Source of the DNA: Lichenostomus cassidix
Lineage: Eukaryota > Chordata > Aves > Passeriformes > Meliphagidae
Direction of reading: 5' to 3'
Assembly (NCBI GenBank): GCA_008360975.2
Contig: CM039210.1
Coordinates: 6,512,293-6,576,292, forward strand
DNA: 64,000 bases
The notes under the pieces were generated by a model. The model had not been told where the DNA came from. It was given only the letters and a program-made list of their open reading frames with translations, and made no database searches. Below are positions 23,306 through 35,704 of this stretch, one piece after another; the stretch's first letter is position 1; each line of letters opens with the position of its first letter. The translations under genes were made by a program, and so were the position numbers.

Positions 23306-24277
23306 ATGGACCCCCTGCTGCCAAAAGACGGCCTTTTGCGGTCCTTCCTGGAGGACCCCTGGGGTGGCCTGATGGTCAAGTGGAAACAGCACTTGACCAG
23401 AGCCCTCTTAAACTGGGCTGCGACCCATGGCTTTCTTGAAGTGCTGGACCCTGTTCTCTGGCTGAAGATTGAGGGCAGGCTGTGGAAAGACTTGGTGTTT
23501 GGGGATCCAAAAACTGATTTAGGAAAGAGACAAAACTTCACAACTTATATAATTTTAAGTGGTAAAGCTAGTATGTTTATTGCAGCGCTGGGCACGTGGG
23601 AGGTAGCCCTTCAAAGACATGTGCGCTGTCAGTCCCGTATAGCTTGGTATATATGTGGTTACATGTTACAAATTCATAGAGTTTCCCAATACGCTTATAC
23701 ATATGCATAACTTTTCCCCACTTCGTATTATAATGAGTTCAAAAGTCATTTTTATATCCTTGCACCTGTGTAGTTCTGTTTTGTGAAGGGGTCTTTGCAG
23801 AAGGTCTTTTTCACTGACCTTCTCTCCATCTAAAGGCCAGAACAACAAATTTGGTTTTTTTGCCAGCGTGGAAGTTCCAGAGTATCGCAGTCCTTGTTTG
23901 GCAAACACAATGAATGCTAAGTCAGTAGATATATTGTGTAGTGAGCAGTTTCTAACAAGTTATCTCTTAACTTCTGATTCCCTTGTATCAAAACAAAAAA
24001 TTCGTTTGCATCGCACATGGAGGTCCATCTGGGATTCCTTAAGACAGGAGGAATTTTACACTGTAGAATTTGATCCTTCTCTCTGTCTGGACTCCTCGCT
24101 CTCGGTTAGCGAGAACTGCACTGAGGGATCCCCACCCCGGGTTGACCCCGCCATAGCGGATGGGTCCTCCAAACACAAATTTAATTCCCCAGGGGACTAC
24201 GTTCCTCTTACGTATCCCCATCCTAATGACCAGCTGGCAGAGATGTTGAAACAAGAGAAAAACTGACAGGGTCCCAG
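23306..24277 (+). pseudogene. gag: gag first part of provirus F
   Basis: The likely start at 23,306 opens a matrix-like segment rich in Trp and Leu to about 23,530. Coding-like sequence resumes at about 23,868-24,266 with a helical segment and a Pro-rich end. Between them (about 23,530-23,860) is A+T-rich sequence with an AATAAA on the minus strand; it may be a further insertion, but I could not find clean ends. A solo LTR at 24,278 interrupts gag. Confidence 0.6.
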
Positions 24278-24689
24278 TGTTAGTGTGGATAACACATAAT
24301 CACAAAGGTTATGTGCAGGTGCTTTTTATTCGAGCTCGGAAGACAGGGGTGAGATACCCAAATCTGACTTTGACATTGATCTGAAGCGAATACATTTTAT
24401 ACTCTTCCCTTACATAACAGTGGTATGATCAAATGTTAATCATCAACGTAATATTGTTCCATTGTTTTCCCCCAAGCATGACTTTAGGCTTCCCTTCTCC
24501 TGCAATATTTCTGATTTATTTCGCAGGTGCAAATCCGCATGATTTAGCTGAAACAATTCGTGATATTTTCTAAACAATCTTCGTGTTCATGTCACCCTGA
24601 GCTCGTACATGCAGTTCTTACCTACCCCCGTTCCCAAAGCCTATTATTAACTATCCCGATTTTAGAAACATTTTAACCCTATGTTAACA
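24278..24689 (-). repeat. solo LTR inside gag of provirus F (412 bp)
   Basis: Ends TGTTAGTG...TTAACA on the plus strand, with a 4-bp duplication, CCAG, at 24,274-24,277 and 24,690-24,693. The minus strand carries CGAATAAAAAGC near 24,330, a polyadenylation signal, so the LTR reads on the minus strand. No second copy was seen in the window. Confidence 0.8.
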
Positions 24690-26714
24690 CCAGGGCAGTC
24701 GCTGGCGCGACGCCACCACTGCCTCCGTGGACCAACATGGCCCCTCCCCCTGCGCCAAAGCCGCCGGCGTCACCTCAAGCCGTGGCGCGGGCTCCCTCGG
24801 TTGCGGCAACTGAGAATGCAGGAGCTGCGTGCCCTGCCGCGGTGCGGCCAGGGCGGCAACAGACCCCGGTTCCGTCCGTCCAAACCGCAGACTCGGGAAT
24901 GCAGGCGGCTGGCCCGGTCCGGGCTGGACCGCAGGCATAAACTGCACGGGGCCTGGAAGGAGATCCTCTGATAGCGGATGCTTCTGCCCAGACCGGTTTC
25001 TTCCCCATGGCAACCGTGGTGCCTCCGGGACAAAACCCCCACACATTGGCCGCGCACGAACCTGGGTTTCTGCAGGATTTACCCCTCCTCTCTTGGTTTT
25101 TAATGGATATCTTGGCCGAACTCGCCGGATTCCGCCGAGACTTGGCGGAGACCCGTTTGCCCAGAAATGCCTGCTTCGGCAGCCCGGAAGAGCTCTGGGC
25201 TCCATGCCACGGTGACAGCGGAAGTGCCCGCAGGGGCGCAGATGGGTTCCGGGCAGGACATGTCTGTCCCTGTGACAGTTCCGGTGGCAGAGGCAACCTC
25301 TGCTGAGCACGGTTACCCAGCCGCTTCTACGACGATGCGGCAGGCGATTTTAACTGACGCTGTGCCTGTGCACCCAGCGGGGACTGCCGACGTTCCGCCT
25401 CTATCGCTGCCTTCTTCGTGCCCCGCTCCGAGCTCCACCGTCGTGCCGTCTCTCGGCACAATGACTGCATCCGGCCAGACTCCGTCTTTCGTGATAGGGC
25501 TTGCAGATAAGCCCCACTCTGATGATTCAGACAGCGAATCAGACGAGGTGCCTCCTCCAGGGCGAAAGGCTGCGGTGGCAGGGCAGCGAAAGAAGCGCTT
25601 GCTTCAGAACCACCCTTGGACACTCCTGGACTGTACAGAGACGGTGCGCCCAAGGAACCCCCAGCATTACTGGGAGTCAGTAAAGCAGGGCGCGCTGGGG
25701 GTGGGAAATTGGGATCTTTTAGAGAAATTAGGGTTGCCAGACCAACCGGGGAACCCTGAAGGGAGTCTGGTGGCTGCTACAGCACCTCCAGGAGGTGTAC
25801 CAGCAGATCAAGGTGATGCTAGCACCCTGCAAGGGGACGTCCAGGCTTTTCCCGTGTTTAAGCCTGAGCCGAATTCGAGTCAGCAACAGAGACATGACGT
25901 CATTGCATGGAAGATCATAAATGACTTACATACAAAGATAACTCAGTTCGGCCTCTCCGCACAGGATGCAAATTATTAGATTTATAAATACTGACCTGCT
26001 TGCTCCACTCGATATTAGGCATTTGGGTCAAGTTCTGTTTCAGCCTGTGCAATATGCAGTTTTTGAGAATAACTGGAGAAAAATGGCTGAAAAGCAGGCA
26101 AGGCAGAATATGCGCTTGCCTGCTGATGATCCTAGATGTACAATTGGGGTGGATGTCCTCAAGGGAACAAATTTTTTTCTAACCCCAACGTCCAAGCCAG
26201 TTGGGATCCTTGGATCCTGGAGCAGGCCCAGAAGGTTAGTTTGGGGGCCATCATGAAAACCATAGACATGGCCGTCCCACAACCACGGTATTCAAAATTA
26301 TCTCAGGAGCAGTCTGAACTTTTCCTGACCTTTGTAGGAAAGGTAGCGGCAGCCCTGGAAAAGCACGTGGAAGATGATTCAATGAGACAGATGTGCACAC
26401 AGTTGGCAAGAGACGATGCCAACGAGTGTAAAAAGATCATAAATGCCCTACCAGGGGAACCTACACTCGCAGAAATGGTAGAAGCTTGCGCTACAGTGGG
26501 ACCAGGGGACCAAAAGAAGTCGGCCTTGGCTGCACTTCTACCACCTGGTCAGGTACCCCCTGACCAGGGACAAAAGCAGCCCAAGGCTGGGAACAAACGG
26601 AAACAAGTCAAATCAAAGCAGAAGGAAAATTCGGGGACCAGGGTTCCTCAGTGCGGGAGGTGTGGTAGACCGGGTCACTGTTCAGACTATTGCAGCTCTA
26701 AGTACCATGAATGA
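24690..26714 (+). pseudogene. gag: gag second part of provirus F (Pro-rich region, capsid, zinc knuckle)
   Basis: The G+C-rich stretch from 24,690 is Ala/Pro-rich, followed by a 270-codon frame at 25,167-25,979. Capsid continues in a shifted frame (about 25,966-26,200) and shifts back near 26,190, so two frameshifts break it. The major homology region lies near 26,440. One CCHC zinc knuckle, CGRCGRPGHCSDYC, is at about 26,652. Gag ends at 26,714. Confidence 0.8.
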
Positions 26715-26990
26715 TGCCCAAAAATTGCTGGGTATCATCAATTGGTTACGTCCTTATTTGGGACTAACCAATGCACAACTTTCCCGGCTTCTTAATATTT
26801 TAAAGGGGGACTCTGATCTAAACTCACCTCGGAAATTGACTCCTGAGGCGCGACGAGAGCTGAATGAGGTGCAGCAGGCTGTTTCTGCTCATCAGGTTTA
26901 TCGAGTAGATCCCTCTACTGATATCACTCTTTTCATTACTGCTCCAGACCTCCATCCTACAGGTATCATTGGCCAGTGGAAGAAACAATG
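26662..26990 (+). pseudogene. pol: RT C-terminal remnant of provirus F
   Basis: Directly at the zinc-knuckle end of gag the sequence passes into an RT thumb/connection segment (LLGIINWLRPYLGL near 26,728). Protease and most of RT, including the catalytic box, are missing. A stop at 26,989 ends it. The overlap in coordinates with gag reflects the deletion junction. Confidence 0.7.
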
Positions 26991-27111
26991 AGCAGACCCT
27001 TTGCATATCCTGGAATGGGTCTTTTTGCCCCATCAGCCAAAAAAGAGAGCACCCACATTGTTTGAATTGATCGCTTGTCTGATAATTAAATGCCGTCATT
27101 GATGTTTACAA

Positions 27112-28677
27112 TTGATGACAGCAGATCCTGAAACGATTGTTGTTCCGGTATCACGTGACAGCTCTGAATGGAGTCTTGCTAATAGCACTCCTTTGCAAAG
27201 TGAACTGCAAAGTTTCTCAGGGCAGATTGCTTATCATCTGTCCAGCCACAAATTGCTGCAGCTGGCAAATTCAATCAGTTTTACGTTGTGGCCAAAGAAC
27301 AGCCGGGTGCCAGTTCACGGACCTACCGTCTTCATGGACGGTTCTGGAAAAACAGGAAAGGCCATTGTCACCTGGAAGGAGGGATCTGAGTGGCAGGTGC
27401 TGAAAGGCCACAAGTCAGGCTCTGCTCAGCTGGTCGAATTGAAGGCAGTTGCCATGGCTTTTCAGCGGTTCTCTCAGGTGCCTTTGAATTTGGTCACTGA
27501 CTCTGCTTACGTAGAAGATATAACCAAATGTTTGGATTGTTCACTTCTAAAGGAAGTCAATAATGTGGCTCTGTTTTCACTATTGCAAACTTTGTGGAAT
27601 GCGATTCAAGTTGAAGTGCACTCATATTATATTTTGCACATTCGAAGCCACACCAATTTACCAGGTTTTATAATGGAAGGCAATGCCAGGGCTGACATGT
27701 TAGCCAACCCTGCGTGGGTGGCACCTCAGCCTGACAAAATTGCACAAGCCAAGGCATCGCACAATTTCTTTCATCAGAGTGCACATACCCTGCAGAAGCA
27801 GTTTCAATTGACGCCAACTGAGGCTCGTGACATTGTCAGTGCTTGTGCTGACTGCCACGGACTCGCTGCACCTCTGCCGCCGGGAGTAAACCCCAGAGGC
27901 CTAAAGGCCTTACAACTCTGGCAGAAGGCTGTGACACACATCCCTGAATTTGGCCGATTCAAATATGTGCATGTGCCTATCGACACTTTCTCCTCAGCTA
28001 TGTGGGCAACTGCTCATACTGGAGAAAAGAGTCGTGATGTCATTGCCCATTGGAAATTAGCCTTCTCAGTCCTGGGGGTGCCAGCCACTGTGAAAACTGA
28101 TAATGGTCCTGCCTATGCCTCCCAGAAGTCGCGGCAGTTCTTACACCTATGGGGTGTAGATCATAAATTCAGTATTCTGCATTCTCCTACTGGCCAAGCC
28201 ATTGTTGAACGCGCTCATGGTACTTTGAAGCATGTTTTGGAAAGACAAAAAGGGGGAATGCGTGGGGAAACCCCACAGAGCCAATTGGAAAAATCTTTGT
28301 ATACAATTGATCACCTCACAGTGCCACCGAATTCGAATAATCCTGTGATTTTGAACCATTTTCTCTCATTGCAGTCATCAGGCGAGATGCACTTGCTCCG
28401 GGCGAAGGTATGGGTACGGAACCTACTTACCTGGGAAGGCCCGCATGAGCTTATTGCTTGGGGTCGTGGGTATGCTTGCGTTTCCACAGATACTGGGGTA
28501 AGATGGCTGCCTGCAAGATGCGTTTGCCCTGACCTGTGGCTCCAGAGACAGAACCAGCAACCTCAAAATGATAACCAGAATGATAACCAGAATGCAGAAC
28601 ATCAACCGAATGATCCTTCTGATGATGGCCAGGACATCGACCATCAGGCAGACGGTCCTTCCACAAGCAGAGACTGA
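27112..28677 (+). pseudogene. pol: RNase H-integrase open frame of provirus F (521 codons)
   Basis: One uninterrupted frame. RNase H: FMDGSGKTGK near 27,333, VELKAV near 27,435, VTDSAYVED near 27,492 and a final Asp in NARADML near 27,690. Integrase: His ligands in HQSAH near 27,772 and Cys in SACADC near 27,840; catalytic Asp in PIDTFSSAM near 27,976, Asp in KTDNGPAY near 28,092 and Glu in AIVERAHG near 28,200. The C-terminal DNA-binding domain follows. The last about 45 residues are very polar, with DNQN repeats. The frame has no true start because the upstream RT is deleted; the ATG at 27,112 is only the first Met. Confidence 0.85.
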
Positions 28678-28999
28678 AATTTAAGTTTCTTTTATGGAGT
28701 CAGAAAGCAAGGACTTTGAAAGCATGTTTAGAATTAATTTTGATAGAATTGTGATATAGAATTAAGTTTTGATAGATGCATCACCTATGGTATTGCTGGA
28801 GAATCTCTCTGTCTGCCTTAAAACAGCACCTGGTTTGGGCTCTGTTTGGTGGCTGGCCACCGCCGAGCAGACCCCTTATCGATATTTAATTTAGGCTCTG
28901 GTAACTGGCCACTACCAAGCAGATCCTTCATGCTGAGTTTGTTCTCCCTTCTTCAAGGGACCTACAGAGGATCACAAGCAATGCCTTTCAGTTTTTAAA

Positions 29000-29013
29000 C
29001 AAAAAGGGGGAGC
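29000..29013 (+). promoter_or_regulatory. polypurine tract of provirus F
   Basis: AAAAAGGGGGAGC directly precedes the LTR start TGTGACAGC. It primes plus-strand DNA. Confidence 0.8.
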
Positions 29014-29282
29014 TGTGACAGCACAGATTCCTTCCCATGGGAATTTTTCCCTTCTCTTACTAAGTTTTAATAAACATAAGATAAAATTCCATGTTTATCG
29101 AAAATGTTTGGAATGGGCATTGAAATGCCTCGGCCGACCACTCCGAGGGGTGGTTGATTGTTGGCCAATCCGAATGCCATTCTCTGTGCTATAAAGTTCA
29201 GATTTTTTCTTTATTAAAAACCTTTTTTCTCCACTTCACTTGGTGTGTGCTGTTTTGCTCTGTTACCGGTTCAGCAGCGCCA
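29014..29282 (+). repeat. 3' LTR of provirus F
   Basis: Same ends as the 5' LTR apart from a final GCGCCA and a 5-bp insertion near 29,078. The duplicated GTTTTC follows. Confidence 0.92.
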
Positions 29283-29338
29283 GTTTTCTACAAGTTATTC
29301 TCTAAAATATGTATGCCTTTACTCTGATTATCACAGTG

Positions 29339-29351
29339 GGAAAAGGGGGAT
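29339..29351 (+). promoter_or_regulatory. polypurine tract of ERV B
   Basis: GGAAAAGGGGGAT precedes TGCATCCTAAAT. It lies just behind provirus F and fits the end of ERV B env, which stops at 22,811. Confidence 0.6.
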
Positions 29352-30797
29352 TGCATCCTAAATATAACCTAATCAATTTTAATTCTATATCCACCTCTTC
29401 AAGTATAGAAATGACAATTAGAATTACATTCTAAATAAATGAAACAAATTAAAATTAATTGTATCCCCTGAGACAATCTAACCAATTATATATATATATA
29501 TGTGTATTTCTTTACATTATTATAGAGTTGTGTAATGCTTGATATGTTAACACTAAACTCCATTGGAAAAGAAGACTGAATTGAAAAGCAAAGAAGGAGT
29601 GAAAGACTCACCAACCATTTACTCGACTCATCCAGTTGCTACAACCAAGAAGCTATCTCCACGGACTCTTCTTTGTTCCTAATTTTCATCTCATCCTCCT
29701 ATAATCCTAAGAGTAAAGGGGTGGAAAAATATCTACCCTACATGGACTAATATCAACACGAATATAAATGACTTGTTAAATTGTCTCCAATTACCACGAA
29801 TACTCTAAAGTTAATGCCATATCTTATAATCACTTAGTTGTTGCTACTAATTTTTCTTTTAAGATATATATTTTGTGTTACATAATCTACTACATGAACC
29901 CATAAACTGAAGCAACAGCAGGTGCTTCCTATTAATATCAATAACATGGCCAAGGTTCTATTAAGGAATAATAAAATTTAGGAACACAATGTATACTAAA
30001 ATACTTAATAATAGCACATATATTAGAAACGTGAGTACTTTTATAGCATGAAGGCAAGATACACCTGTACTGTCACTTCATGAGGTAAAAGTAGTGCCTT
30101 TTGGTCACAGGGGTGGAGTGTGGCAAGACGTTCCCCCCCCTCCTTCTGCTCGATGGCGCAAGATAGATAACTCTGGTGGGGTCAACAGCCTGGCAGGGGT
30201 TATCTCTTAGTGCCCGAAATTCTAAGACCTCTAACCTTAATTCATATTTTGGAATGAAGAGAGGATGTGAAAAGAGAAAAAAAATTGTACATGCTGACCA
30301 AGCAAGGCATACTTTTATCCTATAAAAATCTCACGGATTTCCAAAAAGGTGGAAGCTTTTCTACATGGACCCTGGAGCCTGAGAAAGCCTCTCCCCACAG
30401 TCTGGACGCAACTCTGTGGTAACTTCTTGCAGGATTGGGGGAGGATTCTGATGCATCCCAGCACCAAAATTGGATTTTGGTAAGATCATTGGTTTCCTAA
30501 ATTGTATTCTTCTTTGCTAGCAATAATAACAACAATAATAAGTACCTTTTGCATGCTGCATTTTAGCTATTCATAGTTTTCCCATTTTGGGCAATATATC
30601 ATTTGTTTAGCTATCTGTAGTTTTCCTATATTGTGTAGTATATAAGTTGTTTAGCTCCTTGTTCTGCTATCTCTTGTGTCTAATAAACAATAGCCCTTTT
30701 ATATTAGACCTAAATTGGCCATCATTAAGAACTTGCGAACAAGACTGGGTTTAGGGGGTGCTGGTCGCTCTAAATAGGTTAACTGCCAGTTGTCACA
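29352..30797 (+). repeat. probable long 3' LTR of ERV B
   Basis: Starts TGCATCCTAAAT after a polypurine tract and may end at GTTGTCACA near 30,797. It holds CCTATAAAAATC near 30,319 as a TATA box and TCTAATAAACAATAG near 30,680 as a polyadenylation signal. A T(A)n microsatellite lies near 29,490. With no second LTR in the window the 3' edge is a guess; about 1.4 kb would be long for an LTR. Confidence 0.5.
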
Positions 30798-31529
30798 GGC
30801 CTAGGCAATTGGCAAAAATCTATCAACCCTCTATCTCCATTCATAACAGAGATCAGAACTGATATTGCATTATCTAATTGTTCTTGAGGAGCCATACTAC
30901 TCCATTTTGTTTTTGGCAACATGCACTTCTCTTAGTATGAACATGAAAGCAACACAAAGGTAAAACAATTCATGGGATAAAACAAGAAGCTTACTACGTG
31001 TTCAGCTCTAGTAATGAACAAAAATAAGCAAGGTAATACATGCAAGCACTGGTACACGAGAGAAAGGATATTGATTCAGGAAGATACATCATCAATTGCT
31101 ATCACCTGGAGTTTGCAACCACTGGGGAACCCCATTTCACAGGCAGGACCTGGAGAACCTTTCCCAGGCAAAGGTTCCAAGTTTACGTCGAAGGGGGTCC
31201 AGCTTTCATAAGCCCAAATCAATGTCAGTGACTCAGTTACATTTTTAGTGCAGAAACACTTGGGACTGATGGCATACTTCCCAAACAGCCAGGGCCAGGG
31301 CTTGGCCAGAGCCTAGGCCTCAACTGGGAGGGTTTCCCTAAAACATCCTACAAACAAGCCTTTATTAATATCAATTGGGAAACTTTCTTAAAATGATAGT
31401 TCTTGCAGATAACTACACAAGGTTAGGTGAAAGTTTCTAAGGCAGACGGCATTGTCATTTAATTTTAACTAAGTAATCAATGGTACCATGAACAAATTGC
31501 AAATAACTGCAAATAAAGGAATGCATATG
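30798..31529. other. unassigned sequence between ERV B and LTR G
   Basis: No convincing reading frame or repeat end. The ORFs on the plus strand are short and unlike any family I know. Confidence 0.3.
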
Positions 31530-31790
31530 TGTGGCTAGCACAGGTCTTTCTCATGAGAACTTTCTTTTGTGTTTTATAAACAAAGATAAAGTTTGGATGT
31601 TGTTAGAACAGTGTCTCGAGATTTGGACAGTTCAGGCCTGGCCAATCAGGCCTAGGGGGAGGTTTCTGACTGACCAATCTGGGGGACCTCTGAAAAGTCT
31701 ATATAGGTTGGATTCAAAATAATAAAGCGCTTTTTTCTATGCCACGCTGAGAATCCGGGTTTCTTCTCTGCTAGCGGCTCAACAGCAACA
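31530..31790 (+). repeat. solo LTR G, copy 2 (261 bp)
   Basis: Starts TGTGGCTAGCACAGG, ends CAACAGCAACA, with a perfect 6-bp duplication, CATATG, at 31,524-31,529 and 31,791-31,796. TCTATATAGG and AATAAAGCG mark TATA box and polyadenylation signal. Confidence 0.93.
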
Positions 31791-34700
31791 CATATGTGTA
31801 ACAACAAATAATATCTTCTGGATAATTCCCTTTATAAAAGCTCAGTGAATTCTAATCATTACATTAACAACATATCCAGAATCGTTAATATAGTAACAGT
31901 AACTGTTCTAAAAAAGCGAGGTTATATTTCTCCACACATCTATGCATATATGACAAAAAAGCAAAATGAAAGCAAGAAAGAAAGCACTAAGCATCTTACA
32001 ATTAATAATATCCATAATTTGAAATTGTTACTCATTCTTCTGTGTTACCTATGGAAGATAAAACTGCAAAGATTGTTATAAATAGTCATCTTGATTAACC
32101 AATGTAGAACATTTAGACCCATGGAATTTGTGATGAAATTAAGGATCCAACAAATCGCATCTTCACATATTTGTCTTACCAGTTCTCCATCATCAATGTT
32201 TCAGTTCACTCCATCTTATCTCTTCAGTAAAAGAACTGTATTTATATTTTTTAAATTAAATTAGCATATTTCAATAGAACTTGAACTTCACTAAAACTGA
32301 ACAGAACGTCACTTAACAGAACTTATTGAACTGAACAGAACTTAACCTTAAAAGAATTTAAACCTAACAGAATTTAAACTTTACATTGCTTGAACTTCAC
32401 TTAAACTGAACAGAATGTAGCTTCAATAGAACTTAAAATCAAGACTTTACTTAAATTTTACTCAGCTTAAAGTTAACAGGCCTGAAACTGAACAACACTG
32501 AAATGCAACAGACTTAACCTTAATTGAACTTAGACTTAACAGAGCTTAGAAGCAACAGACCGTAAACTTAACATCAGTGAAATTTAACAGAATTTAACTT
32601 CAACAGTATTGAACACTTAATGGCACTTAACAGATAACTTAATGTAAACAATTTCGCAATCGATTCATATAGAATTTCCTATGACACAATAGTAACTCAC
32701 AGGCCTAACTTACAAATCTAAAATACTTTAAAAGCTAGAACAACATACCTTGTATACTTGCTGCAGCACTTTCACACTTGCATGCACACAGACATTAAGA
32801 GTCTGTTCAAGGTATACCTGTGAAAAAAAAATCCCTTGCATTCAGTGAAGCAGTAATTTTGGATGCCCTTGCATCTTTTCAATAGGCCCAGGGTTGAGCC
32901 TTAAATTTACCAAAACTAGATTCAAAGTTGAGAGTGTTACTTTAAAGTTTCAGATACAGCAGAATTTAACTAATTTTAACTCCATCGTTACAAGAAAACT
33001 ACTGAAAATTTGTTATACAGCAGTTAAACATCAGCGAACAATATGCAAGGAAACAACTGAATTGTAAATGAAATAGCAACATGGAACTCTAAAAGGTCAA
33101 ATTTCTGCAGGATTAACTGGAAAGATTTTAAAGGTGTGGCAAATATGTAATGATTGTACATAAATCAGTTTCAGGAATAACCTGTAGTAACTATAAGCAT
33201 TATTGAAAAGGCCTGTTTCACAGTCAATAGTCTTCTAATGTAAGCATAAGTTTGCCTGTATTTTTTCAAAGTGCAGCCTTACTCAGAGAAATGATAACAT
33301 CACATATCTTGGCAAATTGCATTTAAAACCTGCTCAATTCGCAGGTGGTAAGACAGCTTCCTGTGATTATCATTACAATAGGTTTGAGATATAAATACCT
33401 AAGAACAGGACATCACATCAGGGACGTAATCATTTAATACCAACATGATTTTTGCACACGTAACTTAGTGTTGTGGGTGTATAGAACTGACACGTGTATA
33501 CAAGCAGCTGCAGTCACGGTTTTAACTGATTCTAACGGAGTGTGCTACTGTATACTTCACTATGACCTCTCGGCCATAAGAGTAAAGAATATTAAGAACT
33601 CAGGTACTGAGCAGATAACTGGGCAAGTCTATTTTATGAGATGGTGTCACCTTCAGTCACTTTTCTGGGCAATCACTGTACTTAAACCATTTTGATATCT
33701 AGCTCCATTTCAATCTATAAGTGTTAAGGAAGAACAAGCACACTGGAATCACTGAACAGCTGCACTTTTTTAAAATGCTGTCACACTTTTCTTCATAGGA
33801 AAACATTCACATTTAAATTGTCTTATTAAAGCTGTACAAGCAAACAGGTAAAGCTGGCACTACGCTTTCTGTTTTTACGGTAGAGAACTATGAGCTAATT
33901 ATATCTGATTTCCGAATAGCTTCAGCAGATAACATACATGTGGTTAAGCCTAGCATGGGCCTTTCACAGTTAATTGCTCCTAGTAACTTTTCAAAATCAT
34001 TTGATGTTTTGACATCAGGCTTTAAAGTTAATTGCTATGGCTTTATATCTTGTCCAGTTAATATTCACCCTAAATATTCCAAGGAGGAATCTACCAAATA
34101 TGTCAGGGGCTACCTGCATCCATGCTGAGTAAGACTAAGACACTGAGCCTGTCCATAAGCCAAGATATTATGCACAAAAGGATAAATGATGCTCTAAGGA
34201 GATAGCCTGAAAATTAACTTTGCTGATTCCTTATGGGACCACAATGTGCTGCCTGCAATTATTTTTGTACTATTTGGTTCATCTTAAGTAGCTTTGGCAT
34301 CTCAAGGTCACACAGCTGGAGTCTGAGCCACTCTCGAAACATTTTGTTGGATGGGTGCCAACTCATCTCTGTGAACTACTGGGCTAGGTACAGAAAAACT
34401 AAATTTTACCCTATGGGAAAAAACAAATTTTACCCTATTGTTTTAGCGTTGCTCCCTCAGTTTTAACAGAGTTGGATGACATTATAGCCTCAATTTGCAC
34501 TTCATAATAAAGCTGATGTAATATATATGTAAAACTGAGCAGAACAGAAAATTATTTGCTCAAATTAAATACTTCAGGTACATCTATTAAACCTGCTGAT
34601 TGAAGAACTTACTTCTCAACACAACACTCATGCAGTCCTTATTTGGAAGAGCAGGTGCTAATAGTCTGCAGGTAGAGGAAAAGTCTTAAATTCTGAGACA

Positions 34701-34995
34701 GCCTCAGAACAAAAAAATGTGGGTCTTTTAAAATATAGTCTCAGAGAAGAAACAAAGTATACTAACTATGGGGCTTTTCAGGAAAGAATACAACAATATA
34801 CATTTGGCTAAAACTTCATGAGCATCAGAGGTGTACTTCATGTAAAACACTTTCAAAGCAACTCAACAGCAAATTAGACAGTCCAGCAATCTGGCCCTCT
34901 GCCCAAGTCTGTTATCAACCAGTTTGTTATTATTCTGCTGCAAGGCTTTCTCCTTGGGAAAGCTGGAAACAAACGTAAAATACAACTCAGTTGCA
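31791..34995. other. 3.2 kb without recognisable genes
   Basis: A+T-rich sequence. Apart from the AACAGAACTTAA-like degenerate repeat at 32,270-32,640 I see no gene, LTR end or RNA gene. Short frames at 33,468 and 33,940 resemble nothing I know. Confidence 0.4.
32270..32640. repeat. degenerate tandem repeat, AACAGAACTTAA-like
   Basis: Variants of TTAACAGAACTTAA and CTGAACAGAA recur at irregular spacing of about 12-25 bases over some 370 bp. It looks like an old, decayed minisatellite. Confidence 0.6.
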
Positions 34996-35670
34996 CTAAT
35001 TAAAAAGGTACTCTGAAAATACATTCACGAATCGAACTTTGCCAACCTGTAGAGGCCCTATGGACCCCCCCCGTGCAGTGCAGGTGCCCGCGTCTGCTGC
35101 CGCCGTCAGCACCTGCCTGCCCCCTCCTGCCGCTCTCTGCAGTTGCTGCACTGACACAAAGAGTGAGTAGCGGCGCCGCACCCCCACGATGGGCAACACT
35201 TGGGATGTGCCCCTGTCTCTCGTGGCTCCCCAGAGGAGTTTCATCCCAGAGCTTCACCACTGCATGTTTCTGCTTCTCTATCAGCTTTTAATTGCAGCGA
35301 GTCCCAAACCAAGCGCCATGTTGTTAGTGATTTTGTGGCTATTTTGTCCCCCTTTGTAGCTGCCTCCCATAACACTTGCCCTGCTTCCTCCCACGTTTCG
35401 ACAAAAAAGGCAGTCTGTACATCCACTCTCACCCTGTTTCCTTTGCACCAAATGAGCAAGGTGCGTAGTGCCTGCTCCTCATATTTGATGCCTCTCTTCT
35501 GTAATATTTGCAGCAGAATGTTCACAATTGATTTTTCTTCTGCTGATATTTAAACCCCAATGTCTATGTTCCCAGTCACTCACCTTTGGCCAGGTGTCTC
35601 TTTCTGCTTTCATAAATCGCCTGGACTTCAGGCTCTCATTCTCTGCCTGTTTTGCTTGTCTGGGCTCCAC
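34996..35670 (-). pseudogene. gag: gag N-terminal remnant of ERV I
   Basis: The frame at 35,241-35,525 reads as a matrix-like helical domain with LRTLLIWCK and FFVETWEEAGQVLW segments. It is like the N-terminal region of alpha/beta-type Gag. The upstream frame at 35,479-35,670 and a downstream Pro-poor, basic frame belong to the same broken gene. It makes no complete protein. Confidence 0.6.
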
Positions 35671-35704
35671 TGCTGGCTGCTCTCAAATCTGCAGTCACGA
35701 CCCT

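Larger units (their letters stand above)
22942..29282 (+). mobile_element. provirus F, class II (beta/alpharetrovirus-like), inserted in ERV B
   Basis: LTRs of 264 and 269 bp, target duplication GTTTTC at 22,936-22,941 and 29,283-29,288, gag with one zinc knuckle, a deletion from the end of gag into RT, then RNase H and integrase, and no env. A 6-bp duplication and an integrase of the alpha/beta type place it in class II. Confidence 0.92.
11077..30797 (+). mobile_element. ERV B, host of several nested insertions
   Basis: Order of parts: gag (11,077-11,793), protease (11,829-12,149), RT in three pieces, RNase H, integrase (to about 15,560), env in two pieces (to 16,286 and from 21,739), polypurine tract at 29,339-29,351 and a probable long 3' LTR to about 30,797. 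Each interruption is an LTR or provirus with a perfect target duplication, and the reading resumes behind it. The 5' LTR is not in the window because ERV C and its own guests lie to the left. Confidence 0.8.

Noticed and set aside
23530..23860. Possible solo LTR in gag of provirus F (AATAAA on the minus strand near 23,576, A+T-rich)
   Set aside because: No TG...CA ends with a target duplication could be found.
24684..25310. 208-codon minus-strand ORF and other long frames in the G+C-rich part of provirus F
   Set aside because: They are antisense or shifted shadows of gag; high G+C removes stops by chance.
29460..29510. TA repeat near 29,490 as a regulatory element
   Set aside because: A plain microsatellite; no other signal nearby.
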